A stretch of DNA of 64,000 nt from Tenacibaculum ovolyticum DSM 18103 (GTDB lineage: Bacteria > Bacteroidota > Bacteroidia > Flavobacteriales > Flavobacteriaceae). Positions within the stretch are counted from its first letter, which is position 1; each line of letters begins with the position of its first letter. The stretch spans positions 402,439 through 466,438 of the forward strand of contig NZ_KE387163.1 in NCBI RefSeq assembly GCF_000430545.1. The letters run 5' to 3'. Shown here piece by piece: positions 52,315-61,887 of the stretch. Under the pieces are notes generated by a model, which saw nothing but the letters and a program-made list of their open reading frames with translations, was not told the DNA's origin and ran no database searches. A program made the translations under genes and the position numbers.

Positions 52315-53664
52315 TTAGTCATATTTTTTAGTTTCACTTTCTTTCATCATTTCTTTAATTTTTCGTTCTTCCCAACCTTTTCCTAAAAAAATATTATAAT
52401 TATTTACTTCTAAAAAATGAAAAGTTAATCCTATTCCCCAACCAAATATCGGAAACCAAAACCATTGAAAACCAGGTGAGAATTTTAAATTAATAAATAT
52501 TAAAAAAGGAATTACCACACAATATGATGCTAAATTTTGATAAAATTCTTTTAATTTTTCTACTCTTTCTACAGCTCTTACATATTTGCTATTTTCAATA
52601 TTATTTGTATTAAATGACATATCTCTTGTTTTTGTTAACAGTGGTAAACTCACTGTAAATATTTTATTATTATTTGTTATTTCAACACTTTTATTCGTTA
52701 TTAAACCATAACGATCTGCAATGTTTCTTAACCCAACCTTTGTGCTTTTCCCTAAAGTTTCTTTAGGATTAATATTATTTTTAATTTTTAAAAAACCTTC
52801 TTTCTCAAAAATATTTATCTCTAATGGCTTTGACGATGAAACCACATTATGTTTTACTGCATTCTCTAATAATAATTGTAATGATAATGGAACAATTTTT
52901 AATTCTGAATTACTAACTTCTAACGGAATATTAAACTGTATCGCATCTTCAAAACGCATTTGTAATAACTCCATATAAGCTCTCGCAAATTTTAATTCCT
53001 CTTCTAACGGAACCAATTCTTTATTTCGTTGTTCTAAAACATATCTATAAATTTTAGATAATTTAGTAGTAAATCTTTCTGCTTGATTGGGATTTTCTCC
53101 TATTAAAGAAGTTAATACATTTAAGCTATTGAATAAAAAATGTGGATCTATTTGATTCTTTAATGTCTCAAATTTAGCTGTTTCTGTTTTCGCTACAATT
53201 TCATGCTGGGTAGTTTCCTGCTTTACAGAATCTTTCCAATTTATCATAAATCCACGTGCATGATAAAAAACTGCAATACCTAATGATATTATAATTGCAA
53301 ATAAATGCACCCAGATTAAATATCCTTTAAAAAAATTAGATACTGGATGACCAAACATAACTACATATTGTATGTAATGAATGACTAAAACAGCTACAAC
53401 TGTATAGGTAACTGTAGCAATTACACCTGCCCAAACACGTTGATCCGTTTGGGTTACCCAATCCCACTTTGTATTTAAATAATCATTAACTATCCCATTA
53501 CCTAAACCTAATACAAAAGAATACATTGCTGAAATTAAGAATGTTAAAGCAGCACCTTTTAATGTAAATTGTTGATTTATTACGATAAAAAAAACACCAA
53601 ATGCAATAGTTAACTTTAAACAAATCCAAATATCATTTTTTATACTTTTAATAGGTGTTTTCAT
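52315..53664 (-). CDS. LytS-like histidine kinase with C-terminal 2TM domain
   Basis: This 449-residue kinase has four N-terminal transmembrane helices (about residues 12-30, 37-56, 80-102 and 112-133). The LytS-type His kinase domain has His175 (QIDPHFLFNSLN), a PLQLLLENAVKHN N box and a GLRNIADRYGL G box. An extra 2TM domain (about 355-449: YVRAVERVEKLKEFYQNL, WFWFPIFGWGIGLTFH, GKGWEERKIKEMMKE) is fused to its end. The same domain occurs as four separate genes directly downstream. It is probably paired with the LytTR regulator at 50309. Confidence 0.9.
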   Translation of the reverse strand: MKTPIKSIKNDIWICLKLTIAFGVFFIVINQQFTLKGAALTFLISAMYSFVLGLGNGIVNDYLNTKWDWVTQTDQRVWAGVIATVTYTVVAVLVIHYIQYVVMFGHPVSNFFKGYLIWVHLFAIIISLGIAVFYHARGFMINWKDSVKQETTQHEIVAKTETAKFETLKNQIDPHFLFNSLNVLTSLIGENPNQAERFTTKLSKIYRYVLEQRNKELVPLEEELKFARAYMELLQMRFEDAIQFNIPLEVSNSELKIVPLSLQLLLENAVKHNVVSSSKPLEINIFEKEGFLKIKNNINPKETLGKSTKVGLRNIADRYGLITNKSVEITNNNKIFTVSLPLLTKTRDMSFNTNNIENSKYVRAVERVEKLKEFYQNLASYCVVIPFLIFINLKFSPGFQWFWFPIFGWGIGLTFHFLEVNNYNIFLGKGWEERKIKEMMKESETKKYD

Positions 53665-53687
53665 ACTTTTTTCTTTAAATAATACTT

Positions 53688-54104
53688 TTAAAACTTAATC
53701 TCTAAAGATACATCTTTATCAATAACGGTAAACTTGGCGTCTTCAAATACAGGAGGCCCAAAACGATTTATATTATTTGTTGAAACCCCATAATCTTCAA
53801 TTGGCATTCCATTTGCTTGAAAATCCATTTTATCATTATCATTTTTATCATGAAAACAAATAACAGCGTATTCACCTTTTGGCACATCATTAAAAACGAC
53901 AATACTTTTACCTTCTTTTATAACAGATGATTTTGCTAGTATAGGTTCATTTCTAAAGTTTTCTTTATTGTATAAAGCATAACTTACTTTTCCTGCATCT
54001 GAAGTAGCATTAATAACAGTTACCGTTATTTTACTACTTTGGGCAGTTAATTTTTCTGTTACAAAGAATACTATCATTAATAAAGATATTGTTAAGAATT
54101 TCAT
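53688..54104 (-). CDS. DUF2141-family exported protein
   Basis: The ATG at 54104 starts the signal peptide (MKFLTISLLMIVFFVTEKLTAQ); an upstream ATG adds 9 unlikely residues. The 138-residue protein shows the DUF2141 pattern: SDAGKVSYALYNKENF, DVPKGEYAVICFHDKNDNDKMDFQANGMPIEDYGVSTN. The function is unknown. It is 23 bp upstream of the LytS-like kinase gene and probably leads the same transcript. Confidence 0.87.
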   Translation of the reverse strand: MKFLTISLLMIVFFVTEKLTAQSSKITVTVINATSDAGKVSYALYNKENFRNEPILAKSSVIKEGKSIVVFNDVPKGEYAVICFHDKNDNDKMDFQANGMPIEDYGVSTNNINRFGPPVFEDAKFTVIDKDVSLEIKF

Positions 54105-54255
54105 GATTTTATTTTTATTGGTTAAACACACTACAAATATGCTTCTGAAGTACTGTTTTTAAAACTAAAAAGAACTCAATTGTATTTTTTTTAGGATGAA
54201 CTGTAACAATTCGTATTTTTGAGCTACTTATAGACAATCAACTGTACTAAACTTA

Positions 54256-54750
54256 GTGAAAAAAGAACTAGAAAATAAATTTTTAGCAGATTTCGAAGCC
54301 AATCAAAACATTGTGCACAAGATATGTAGGCTTTACACTACAAATCAAGATGCACATAACGATTTGTTTCAAGAGATAACTATTCAGTTATGGAAAAACT
54401 ATAGTAAATTTAGAGGAGACGCTAAATTTAGTACTTGGATGTATCGAGTTGCTCTAAATACAGCAATTTCTTTATATAGAAAATCTACGAGAACTGTAAA
54501 AACGCAAGATATTGCTGATTATGCTTTTAAAATAAAAGCCGAAGATTATGATGAAACTGAAGAATTACAATTAAAAGCGTTATACAATGCAATTCGTAAA
54601 CTAAATGATATTGACAAAGCGCTTATCTTTTTATACTTAGAAGATAAACCCTACAAAGAGATATCAGTAACTTTAGGTATTAGTGAAGTAAATGCTAGAG
54701 TTAAAATGAACAGAGCAAAAGATAAATTAAGAAAAGTATTAAACCCATAA
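54256..54750 (+). CDS. ECF-type RNA polymerase sigma factor
   Basis: This 164-residue sigma-70 family protein starts at GTG (54256); no near ATG keeps region 2. Region 2 shows ANQNIVHKICRLYTTNQDAHNDLFQEITIQLWKNYSKFRGDAKFSTWMYRVALNTAISLYRKS, here described only by its ends. Region 4 has LEDKPYKEISVTLGISEVNARVKMNRAKDKLRKVL. It is followed 7 bp later by a membrane protein gene that may encode its anti-sigma factor. Confidence 0.92.
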   Translation: MKKELENKFLADFEANQNIVHKICRLYTTNQDAHNDLFQEITIQLWKNYSKFRGDAKFSTWMYRVALNTAISLYRKSTRTVKTQDIADYAFKIKAEDYDETEELQLKALYNAIRKLNDIDKALIFLYLEDKPYKEISVTLGISEVNARVKMNRAKDKLRKVLNP

Positions 54751-54757
54751 ATTAGAA

Positions 54758-55402
54758 ATGGATTTAGATAAATATAAAAAAGCATGGGATAATCAACCTA
54801 AAGAAACAGATACTGTTTCTAAAGTTGATATCTATAAAATGGCACATTCGAAGTCATCATCAATAGTAAAATGGATTTTTATTATTGGAATATTAGAGTT
54901 CTTATTTTGGATTGTATTAAACTATTTAACCGCAAAGAGCGATTATATGAAAGTTTATGACAAACTACATTTAACCTCTTTTATTAAATTTACCTATTAC
55001 GTTCATTATGTAGTTATAGTTATTTTTTTATATGTTTTTTATAAAAATTATTCATCCATTTCTATAATGGATGGAACAAAAGATCTTTTAAAGAACATCT
55101 TTAAAGTTAGAAAAACCGTGAAGCTTTATGTATATTATAATCTAATTACTTCTGTTGTTATATCTCTAATCATAAATATTATTATATTTAGTGATCAAAA
55201 TAAATTAAAAGAAATTTTTAAAACAGAAAGTACTCTTATTAATGAATCTAGCTTTTTTATTACAATGATAGTAGTTCAAATAGTAGCTCTGCTAATCTTC
55301 TTAGTCTTATTTTGGCTCTTCTACCAACTACTTTATGGTATTTTATTAAAAAAATTAAACAAAAATTACAAAGAATTGACTAAATTGGAGGAATTAAATT
55401 AA
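54758..55402 (+). CDS. Membrane protein, possible anti-sigma factor
   Basis: This 214-residue protein starts MDLDKYKKAWDNQPKETD, a short N-terminal tail typical of proteins encoded after flavobacterial ECF sigma genes. It then has four hydrophobic helices (about 37-54, 76-93, 126-146 and 166-192). It has no ZAS-type Cys/His motif. The anti-sigma role is inferred from its position only. Confidence 0.65.
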   Translation: MDLDKYKKAWDNQPKETDTVSKVDIYKMAHSKSSSIVKWIFIIGILEFLFWIVLNYLTAKSDYMKVYDKLHLTSFIKFTYYVHYVVIVIFLYVFYKNYSSISIMDGTKDLLKNIFKVRKTVKLYVYYNLITSVVISLIINIIIFSDQNKLKEIFKTESTLINESSFFITMIVVQIVALLIFLVLFWLFYQLLYGILLKKLNKNYKELTKLEELN

Positions 55403-55408
55403 TTTCTC

Positions 55409-55891
55409 ATGAAAAAAATAATATTTTTTTGTTTTGCTTTATCATCAATAGTAAGTTTTTCTCAAGATTCTAATTTTTGGGGCAATGTTCGTATTGGAGG
55501 TACCTTTGGTTTTAGCCTTGGCTCAAACAGTACTAGTGTAGCTATTTCACCTAGTGCTATTTATGATTTTAATGAAGAGTTTTCTATAGGTGCCAGTATT
55601 GGATACTTGTATAATAAAAGTAAAAGTTATAGTGCTAATGTTTATTCTGCTAGTGTTATTACCTTATATAGACCTATTCGTACAATAGAGTTTTCTGGTG
55701 AATTAATACAATCTTATGTTAATAGAACCATCGGAATTATTAAAGACAACTATAGCTATCCTTCTTTAAATCTTGGTGCTGCATATGTTACAGGAAAAAT
55801 TGCGTTTGGTGTTCAATATGATGTTTTACATAAAGAAGATAAGAGTATTTATTCAAACCCCTTATCTCCTTTTGTAAGAGTTTTCTTCTAA
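55409..55891 (+). CDS. Small outer-membrane beta-barrel protein
   Basis: This 160-residue protein has a signal peptide ([19 protein letters not shown]) and eight or so amphipathic strands ([34 protein letters not shown]) ending in a C-terminal Phe (FVRVFF), as in OmpX/OmpA-type barrels. It is 6 bp after the anti-sigma-like gene and may be a target or sensor of the sigma factor. Its end overlaps the convergent threonine aldolase gene by 4 nt. Confidence 0.75.
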   Translation: MKKIIFFCFALSSIVSFSQDSNFWGNVRIGGTFGFSLGSNSTSVAISPSAIYDFNEEFSIGASIGYLYNKSKSYSANVYSASVITLYRPIRTIEFSGELIQSYVNRTIGIIKDNYSYPSLNLGAAYVTGKIAFGVQYDVLHKEDKSIYSNPLSPFVRVFF

Positions 55892-56907
55892 AAGCATTTA
55901 AGTTCATTTAACAGTTTTTCAAGCATTTCATTTGAAAAATCTAAATGGGTTACAATACGTATTTTACCTTCTCCCATAGAGATCAATAATATCCCCTTTT
56001 CTTCCATTTTATTAATAAAATCTAATGGGTTAATAGTATCATTTACATAAAAAATGATAATATTAGTTTCAATAGTTTCAACTTTTTTTACATAAGAACA
56101 GTTCTCTAAGATTTTTCCTATCTGCTGTGCTTTTTTATGATCTTCTGCTAAACGATTTACATTATTATCTAAAGCATAAATTGCTGCTGCTGCTAAAAAA
56201 CCAGCTTGTCGCATTCCTCCCCCAAATAATTTACGTACTCGTAATGCTTTTTCTATATGCTTTTTGGTTCCTATTAAAACAGACCCCACTGGTGCACCTA
56301 ATCCTTTTGATAAACAAATAGAAATTGTATCAAACAACTCACCATATTGTGCTGTTGTCTCGTTTTTAGCTACCAACGCATTAAATAAGCGAGCTCCATC
56401 TAAATGAAATGCTAAATCATTAGCATTTGTTATTTTTTGAATTTTCTTTAATTCTTCAAAATCCCAACAAGCCCCTCCTCCTTTATTTGTTGTATTTTCA
56501 ATACAAACTAATCTATTAAATGGAACATGAATATCTCCTCTACCAATAACTGCTTTTGCTAATTGATCGGCAGTAAACATCCCTCTATTACCATCTATTA
56601 AATGAGAAGTTACTCCAGAATTAAAAGCAGCTCCACCACCTTCATAATTATAAACATGTGCCCATTTATCACAAAACATTTTATCTCCTGGTTGTGTATG
56701 TATTTTAATAGCAACCTGGTTTGCCATTGTTCCTGAAGGAAAAAATAACGCAGCTTCCATATTAAACATTTTTGCTACTTTTTCTTGTAGTTCATTTACC
56801 GTGGGATCTGCACCAAAAACATCGTCACCAACTTTAGCACTCATCATTGCCGCTAACATTTCTTTTGATGGCCTTGTAACCGTATCACTTATTAAATCTA
56901 TTGTCAT
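55888..56907 (-). CDS. Low-specificity L-threonine aldolase
   Basis: This 339-residue PLP enzyme splits threonine or allo-threonine into glycine and acetaldehyde. It has the usual start [35 protein letters not shown], the [12 protein letters not shown] segment (about 56-67), [10 protein letters not shown] (about 169-177) and the PLP lysine Lys201 ([12 protein letters not shown]). Length is normal. The call is LtaE/GLY1 type rather than serine hydroxymethyltransferase. Confidence 0.95.
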   Translation of the reverse strand: MTIDLISDTVTRPSKEMLAAMMSAKVGDDVFGADPTVNELQEKVAKMFNMEAALFFPSGTMANQVAIKIHTQPGDKMFCDKWAHVYNYEGGGAAFNSGVTSHLIDGNRGMFTADQLAKAVIGRGDIHVPFNRLVCIENTTNKGGGACWDFEELKKIQKITNANDLAFHLDGARLFNALVAKNETTAQYGELFDTISICLSKGLGAPVGSVLIGTKKHIEKALRVRKLFGGGMRQAGFLAAAAIYALDNNVNRLAEDHKKAQQIGKILENCSYVKKVETIETNIIIFYVNDTINPLDFINKMEEKGILLISMGEGKIRIVTHLDFSNEMLEKLLNELKCF

Positions 56908-57060
56908 TTTTATTTAATTAAAAGTCATTACGAATAAAACGATACAGTCTCATTTTATAAATTGTTTCACTTTGTTCGATATGACGGTGTTTTTAATATT
57001 AATAATTACTCCCAATTAGTAAATTATCTAGTATTTTAGGAGTATACCTTCTTTTATATT

Positions 57061-57270
57061 TCAATTGGTTTTCTTAATTAGTAATAATTTCTTTCCCGGT
57101 TTTATAAATTCAACTGCTACTCCATCACCAAACTCCTCTTTATCTAATCTTACATCATTCAATTGCATATCTTCGGGCAAAGAACAAACATGTAAAAAAT
57201 CAGAATTTAATTTACCTACTTCTAAGAATGTCATTACTTTCATCATAATAAAAAGTAAAGTATCCTTCAT
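57061..57270 (-). CDS. Small protein of unknown function (tentative)
   Basis: This 69-codon ORF encodes a peptide with a hydrophobic start (MKDTLLFIMMKVMTFL) and a soluble end rich in Asp/Glu/Lys (NDVRLDKEEFGDGVAVEFIKPGKKLLLIKK). That composition is more protein-like than the overlapping plus-strand frame. No family is recognised, and it stands alone between threonine aldolase and prfB. Confidence 0.4.
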   Translation of the reverse strand: MKDTLLFIMMKVMTFLEVGKLNSDFLHVCSLPEDMQLNDVRLDKEEFGDGVAVEFIKPGKKLLLIKKTN

Positions 57271-57454
57271 TTATTATCATTTTATTTTTCCATTAATAAT
57301 TGTAAAAATCCAGAAAATGAAGTACAAAAAAATAGAATAACAGTTATTAATTTTTTCGTAGCATAAAATAATTCCTTAAAAATAGAAAAAACTATTAGTT
57401 ATTTATAAAACACTCTCGTTCAATCTTAATTTTTAACTTATTTTTGTGACGATT

Positions 57455-58549
57455 ATGGTAACACAAGAACAGTTTAAAAATATATCAGAGCGTATCTCTA
57501 AATTAAAGTCGTATTTAGATATTGACAAAAAATTGATTGAAATAAATAACGAAGAAGAAAAAACTGTTGATCCTAACTTTTGGAATAACCCAAAAGAAGC
57601 AGAAATTTTAATGCAATCTCTTCGTTTTAAAAAAAAATGGGTAAATGATTATAATTTAATCATTTCAATGAATGAAGATCTTAATGTTTTATATGATTTT
57701 TATAAAGAGGGAGAAGTTGATGAAGCTGAAGTAATTGATCAATTTGATAAAACAATCACTTTTTTAGAAGATATTGAATTTAAAAATATGCTTTCTGATG
57801 AAGGTGATAGCCTAAGTGCAACTATTCAAATAACAGCTGGTGCCGGTGGTACTGAAAGTTGTGATTGGGTAGAAATGTTAATGCGTATGTATACCATGTG
57901 GGCAGAAAAACAAGGTTTTAAATTAAAAACTTTAAATTACCAGGCTGGTGATATTGCTGGAGTAAAAACAGTTACCATAGAAATTGATGGTGATTATGCT
58001 TTCGGATGGTTAAAAGGTGAAAATGGCGTACATCGTTTAGTTAGAATTTCTCCTTTTGATAGTAACGGTAAACGACATACTACTTTTGGATCAGTATATG
58101 TATACCCTGTAGCCGATGATACCATTGAAATAGAAATAAACCCTGCAGATATTGAAATTGTTACAGCTCGTTCTAGTGGTGCTGGTGGACAAAATGTAAA
58201 TAAAGTTGAAACTAAAGTTCAATTAACACATAAGCCAACTGGTATTCAAATTCAATGTTCTAACTCACGTTCACAACATGATAATAGAGCTACTGCTTTA
58301 AAAATGTTGAAATCGCAATTGTACGAGATTGAATTACAAAAAAGACTAGCAACTAGAGAAAATATTGAAGCAGGTAAGCTTAAAACCGAATGGGGTAGTC
58401 AAATTAGAAATTATGTAATGCATCCTTATAAGTTAGTTAAAGATGTACGTACAGCCCATGAAACGGGTAACGTTGCAGCTGTAATGGATGGAAACATTAA
58501 TCCTTTTTTAAAATCTTACCTAATGTTAAACGGACAAAAAGATAACTAG
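57455..58549 (+). CDS. prfB: Peptide chain release factor 2 (no programmed frameshift)
   Basis: RF2 ends translation at UGA and UAA. The ATG at 57455 (MVTQEQFKN) gives 364 residues; a GTG nine bases upstream (57446) is in frame. Present are the stop-codon recognition region ([21 protein letters not shown], with SPF) and the GGQ motif in [12 protein letters not shown] (about 244-255). At the place where most RF2 genes need a +1 frameshift (after the YL of KLKSYLDI) the frame is continuous with no in-frame UGA. RF2 is thus made without the usual autoregulation. Confidence 0.95.
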   Translation: MVTQEQFKNISERISKLKSYLDIDKKLIEINNEEEKTVDPNFWNNPKEAEILMQSLRFKKKWVNDYNLIISMNEDLNVLYDFYKEGEVDEAEVIDQFDKTITFLEDIEFKNMLSDEGDSLSATIQITAGAGGTESCDWVEMLMRMYTMWAEKQGFKLKTLNYQAGDIAGVKTVTIEIDGDYAFGWLKGENGVHRLVRISPFDSNGKRHTTFGSVYVYPVADDTIEIEINPADIEIVTARSSGAGGQNVNKVETKVQLTHKPTGIQIQCSNSRSQHDNRATALKMLKSQLYEIELQKRLATRENIEAGKLKTEWGSQIRNYVMHPYKLVKDVRTAHETGNVAAVMDGNINPFLKSYLMLNGQKDN

Positions 58550-58582
58550 ATTGTTATTTATAACAACAAACCATATTTAATA

Positions 58583-58924
58583 ATGATAAAAATATACCAC
58601 AATAATAGATGCAGCAAATCACGTTGCGGATTAGAAATTTTAGAAAATTCAGGAAAAGAATTTGAAGTTGTGAAATACTTAGAAAATATTCCTACCGAAA
58701 ATGAATTAAAAGAAATTATTAATTTACTAAATATCTCTCCAATTCAACTTGTTCGTAAGAATGAAAAAATTTGGAAAGAGGTATTTAAAGGAAAAGAATT
58801 ATCCGATTCTGATGTTATCAAAGCTATGGTTGATAATCCTAAGTTAATAGAACGTCCGATTGTTATAAATGGTACTAAAGCTGTTATTGGTCGTCCTTCT
58901 GAAAATATTTTAGAAATTATATAA
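58583..58924 (+). CDS. ArsC-family thioredoxin-fold protein
   Basis: This 113-residue protein has the ArsC/Spx fold: IYHNNRCSKSR with the active Cys10, EFEVVKYLENIP, and LIERPIVINGTKAVIGRPSENI near the end with the Arg-Pro of the family. Glutaredoxin-linked arsenate reductase is the usual annotation. A non-arsenical reductase role is equally possible because no ars genes lie nearby. Confidence 0.9.
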   Translation: MIKIYHNNRCSKSRCGLEILENSGKEFEVVKYLENIPTENELKEIINLLNISPIQLVRKNEKIWKEVFKGKELSDSDVIKAMVDNPKLIERPIVINGTKAVIGRPSENILEII

Positions 58925-58931
58925 TGATAAC

Positions 58932-58945
58932 TCTAGAAATCTAGA
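58932..58945 (+). terminator. Short terminator after the ArsC-like gene
   Basis: TCTAG (58932-58936) and CTAGA (58941-58945) around AAAT form a 5-bp stem followed by a run of ten T. The stem is short but the T-run is good. Confidence 0.5.
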
Positions 58946-59036
58946 TTTTTTTTTATTTAACACTAATTAACAACTAAGTTTTTAGTTATTGGTTATTTCA
59001 TAGTATATTAGCTACTTAATTAATATACAATTTACT

Positions 59037-61841
59037 ATGAAGAAAATTTTATTGGGTATATCCCTCGCATTGCTTACCTCTATAGGATATAGTCAAAGTG
59101 CTAAAAAAGAAAAAATTAGTATAATGAAAATTCCGATTGATTCTTCAGTCAAGATAGGTAAACTGTCAAACGGAATGACGTATTATATTCAAAACAACCC
59201 AAAACCAGCCAACAAAGTAGAGTTACGTTTAGTCGTAAATGTTGGATCTATCTTAGAAGATAAAGACCAACTAGGTTTAGCTCATTTTATGGAACATATG
59301 AGTTTTAATGGTACAAAAAATTTTAAAAAAAATGAATTAGTCGATTATCTACAGTCAATAGGAGTTAAGTTTGGTGCACACTTAAATGCTTATACTGGTT
59401 TTGATGAAACAGTATACATTTTACCTATTCCAAGTGATGATAATACTAAGTTAGAAAAAGGTTTTCAAATATTAGAAGATTGGGCTCATGGCGCTTTATT
59501 AGAAGGTAAAGACATTGACGAAGAACGAGGTGTCGTTTTAGAAGAATATCGCTCTCGAAGAGGTGCAGATAGTCGTATGCTAGAAAAATACTTACCTAAA
59601 GTAATGCATGGTTCTAAATATGCAGAAAGACTACCTATTGGTACAAAAGAAAATTTAAAAACCTTTAAGCACGAAAGTCTTCGTCGTTTCTATAAAGATT
59701 GGTACCGTCCAGATTTAATGGCTGTTATTGCTGTAGGTGATGTAGATGTAAATATTTTAGAAGAAAAAATTAAAAAGCATTTTAATCAAATCCCTACTGC
59801 TAAAAACCCTAGAAAAAGGGAAGTTGCACCTCTAAAAAATCATAAAGAAACTTTTATTGCTATTGAAGCTGATAAAGAAGCTCCTTTTTCAAGAGTACAA
59901 TTAATGTATAAAGATTATGATAAAGCTAAACCAGAAACAACAGTTGGTGATTATAGAAACTCTTTAGTGAAGTCTTTATTTTCTCAAATGCTAAACAACC
60001 GTTTAGATGAGTTACGTAATAGTGAAACTCCTCCATTTGTTTATGGGTATAGTTATCACGGAGGTACTTGGGCTAGAGCTAAAAATGCTTATCAATCTAT
60101 GGCTGGTACTAGTGCCGATGGTCAATTAAAAGGATTACAAGCTTTATTAGATGAAAGTGAACGTGTAAAAAGATACGGATTTAAACAAGGTGAACTTGAT
60201 AGAGCAAAAAAGAACGTAATTGCTCGTGTTGAGAAATCTTTTAAAGACAAAGATAAAAGAGATTCTAATAGAATTATTGGAGAATATGTAAATAATTTCT
60301 TAGAGCAAGAACCTATTCCTGGAATTACTTGGGAGTATAAAACACATCAAATGCTATTACCTTCTATAAAAATTGATGAAGTTAATAACATTATTAAAAA
60401 CTTTTTACATGATGATAATCGTGTAGTTGTAATTACTGGTCCTAAAAAAGTAGTTACTGAACAACAAGTTTTAGATGCTTTAAATAATGTAAAGACAAAG
60501 AAACTAGAAGATTATAAAGATGAGGTTATTACTACTTCTTTAATCACAAAAGTTCCTACTCCAGGTAAAATCATCAATGCATCAGAAAATAAAGATCTAG
60601 GAACTAAAACTTTTACTTTAAGTAATGGTGCTAAAGTTACCTTTAAAAAGACTGACTTTAAAAACGATGAAATCTTATTTGACGCTTTTAGTTTTGGTGG
60701 TACATCTTTATATTCTGATAAAGAATTAAAAGCTACATCGTTCGCTAACGGAGCACTTTCTCAAGCTGGAGTTAACAGTTATACAAAAACAGATTTATCA
60801 AAAATGATGTCTGGTAAAATTGCACGTGTAAATCCTTATATCTCTGGTTTAAGTGAAGGTTTTAGAGGTTCTGCTTCACCTAAAGATTTAGAAGAGCTTT
60901 TTCAAATGGTCCATTTATACTTTACTTCTTTAAATAAAGATCAAAAAGCATTTAATTCTTATGTAAACAAGCAAAAAAGTTTTTTAGGAAATTTATTAGC
61001 TAGTCCTAATTTCTTCTTTCAAAAAGAAATGTCTGAATTTATGAATGAAGGAAATTCTCGTTACACAGGTTTCCCTACTCCTGAAAAATATGAGACTGCT
61101 GATTATGATTTAGCATATAAAAAGTACCAAGAACGTTTTGCTGATGCTGGTGATTTCCATTACTATTTTGTTGGAAATGTTGATGAAAAGAAACTAGCAG
61201 AATTTTCTATGAAATACTTAGCTTCTTTGCCTGCTAAAAATTCAAAAGAAACATACAAAGTGAGTTCATTCAGACCTTTATCTGGCGCACACTCAAAAAC
61301 AGTACAGAAAGGTAAAGATCCTAAAAGTAATGTAAATATAACTTATCAAGGAAAGGCTAACTACAATAAGAAAGATGCATTAGCTTTTTCTAGCTTAGGT
61401 GAAATTGTTGGAATTAAATTAACTGAAAAATTACGTGAACAAGAAGGTGGTGTATATTCTTCTAGAACTCGTGGTAGTATTTCTAAAATGCCTTATGGAT
61501 GGTATAGATTTAATATTTCTTTTCCTTGTGCTCCTGAAAATGTAGAAAAATTAAAAACAATTTCTGTTGACCAAGTTGCTTCTATTGTTAAAAACGGACC
61601 AACTGAAGAAGATTTAATGAAAACAAAAAAAGCGATAATTTTAGATCATAAAGAAGATTTAAAAAAGAATCGTTTTTGGCTAAGAACAATTAAAAATGTT
61701 GATTATCAAAAAAATGATGCTACAGATGCTCTTTCTTTTGAAGATCGCGTAAACGCTCTAACAAAAAAAGATATCCAAAATGTTGCTAAGAAATATTTAA
61801 ATAGCGGTTATATTTTAGGAATATTGAATCCTGAAAAATAG
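59037..61841 (+). CDS. M16-family zinc metallopeptidase
   Basis: This 934-residue exported protein has a signal peptide (about residues 1-20, ending IGYSQ) and two tandem M16 modules. The first carries the inverted zinc motif HFMEH (83-87) and the second-shell Glu in DEERGVVLEEY. The second module (from about residue 510) has no zinc site, as is normal for the structural half of this family. It is transcribed alone and followed by a terminator. A role in envelope protein turnover is likely but not proven. Confidence 0.92.
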   Translation: MKKILLGISLALLTSIGYSQSAKKEKISIMKIPIDSSVKIGKLSNGMTYYIQNNPKPANKVELRLVVNVGSILEDKDQLGLAHFMEHMSFNGTKNFKKNELVDYLQSIGVKFGAHLNAYTGFDETVYILPIPSDDNTKLEKGFQILEDWAHGALLEGKDIDEERGVVLEEYRSRRGADSRMLEKYLPKVMHGSKYAERLPIGTKENLKTFKHESLRRFYKDWYRPDLMAVIAVGDVDVNILEEKIKKHFNQIPTAKNPRKREVAPLKNHKETFIAIEADKEAPFSRVQLMYKDYDKAKPETTVGDYRNSLVKSLFSQMLNNRLDELRNSETPPFVYGYSYHGGTWARAKNAYQSMAGTSADGQLKGLQALLDESERVKRYGFKQGELDRAKKNVIARVEKSFKDKDKRDSNRIIGEYVNNFLEQEPIPGITWEYKTHQMLLPSIKIDEVNNIIKNFLHDDNRVVVITGPKKVVTEQQVLDALNNVKTKKLEDYKDEVITTSLITKVPTPGKIINASENKDLGTKTFTLSNGAKVTFKKTDFKNDEILFDAFSFGGTSLYSDKELKATSFANGALSQAGVNSYTKTDLSKMMSGKIARVNPYISGLSEGFRGSASPKDLEELFQMVHLYFTSLNKDQKAFNSYVNKQKSFLGNLLASPNFFFQKEMSEFMNEGNSRYTGFPTPEKYETADYDLAYKKYQERFADAGDFHYYFVGNVDEKKLAEFSMKYLASLPAKNSKETYKVSSFRPLSGAHSKTVQKGKDPKSNVNITYQGKANYNKKDALAFSSLGEIVGIKLTEKLREQEGGVYSSRTRGSISKMPYGWYRFNISFPCAPENVEKLKTISVDQVASIVKNGPTEEDLMKTKKAIILDHKEDLKKNRFWLRTIKNVDYQKNDATDALSFEDRVNALTKKDIQNVAKKYLNSGYILGILNPEK

Positions 61842-61866
61842 TGTATTTTTAAATTACATAATAAAG

Positions 61867-61884
61867 CTCCCAAGAAATTGGGAG
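61867..61884. terminator. Bidirectional terminator between M16 and GT2 genes
   Basis: CTCCCAA-GAAA-TTGGGAG is a 7-bp stem followed by T-rich sequence on both strands, between converging genes. Confidence 0.8.
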
Positions 61885-61887
61885 TTT

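Noticed and set aside
57065-57340. Plus-strand 91-codon ORF
   Set aside because: It overlaps the more protein-like minus-strand ORF and is rich in Phe/Ser/Ile/Lys in the way typical of antisense frames in AT-rich DNA.
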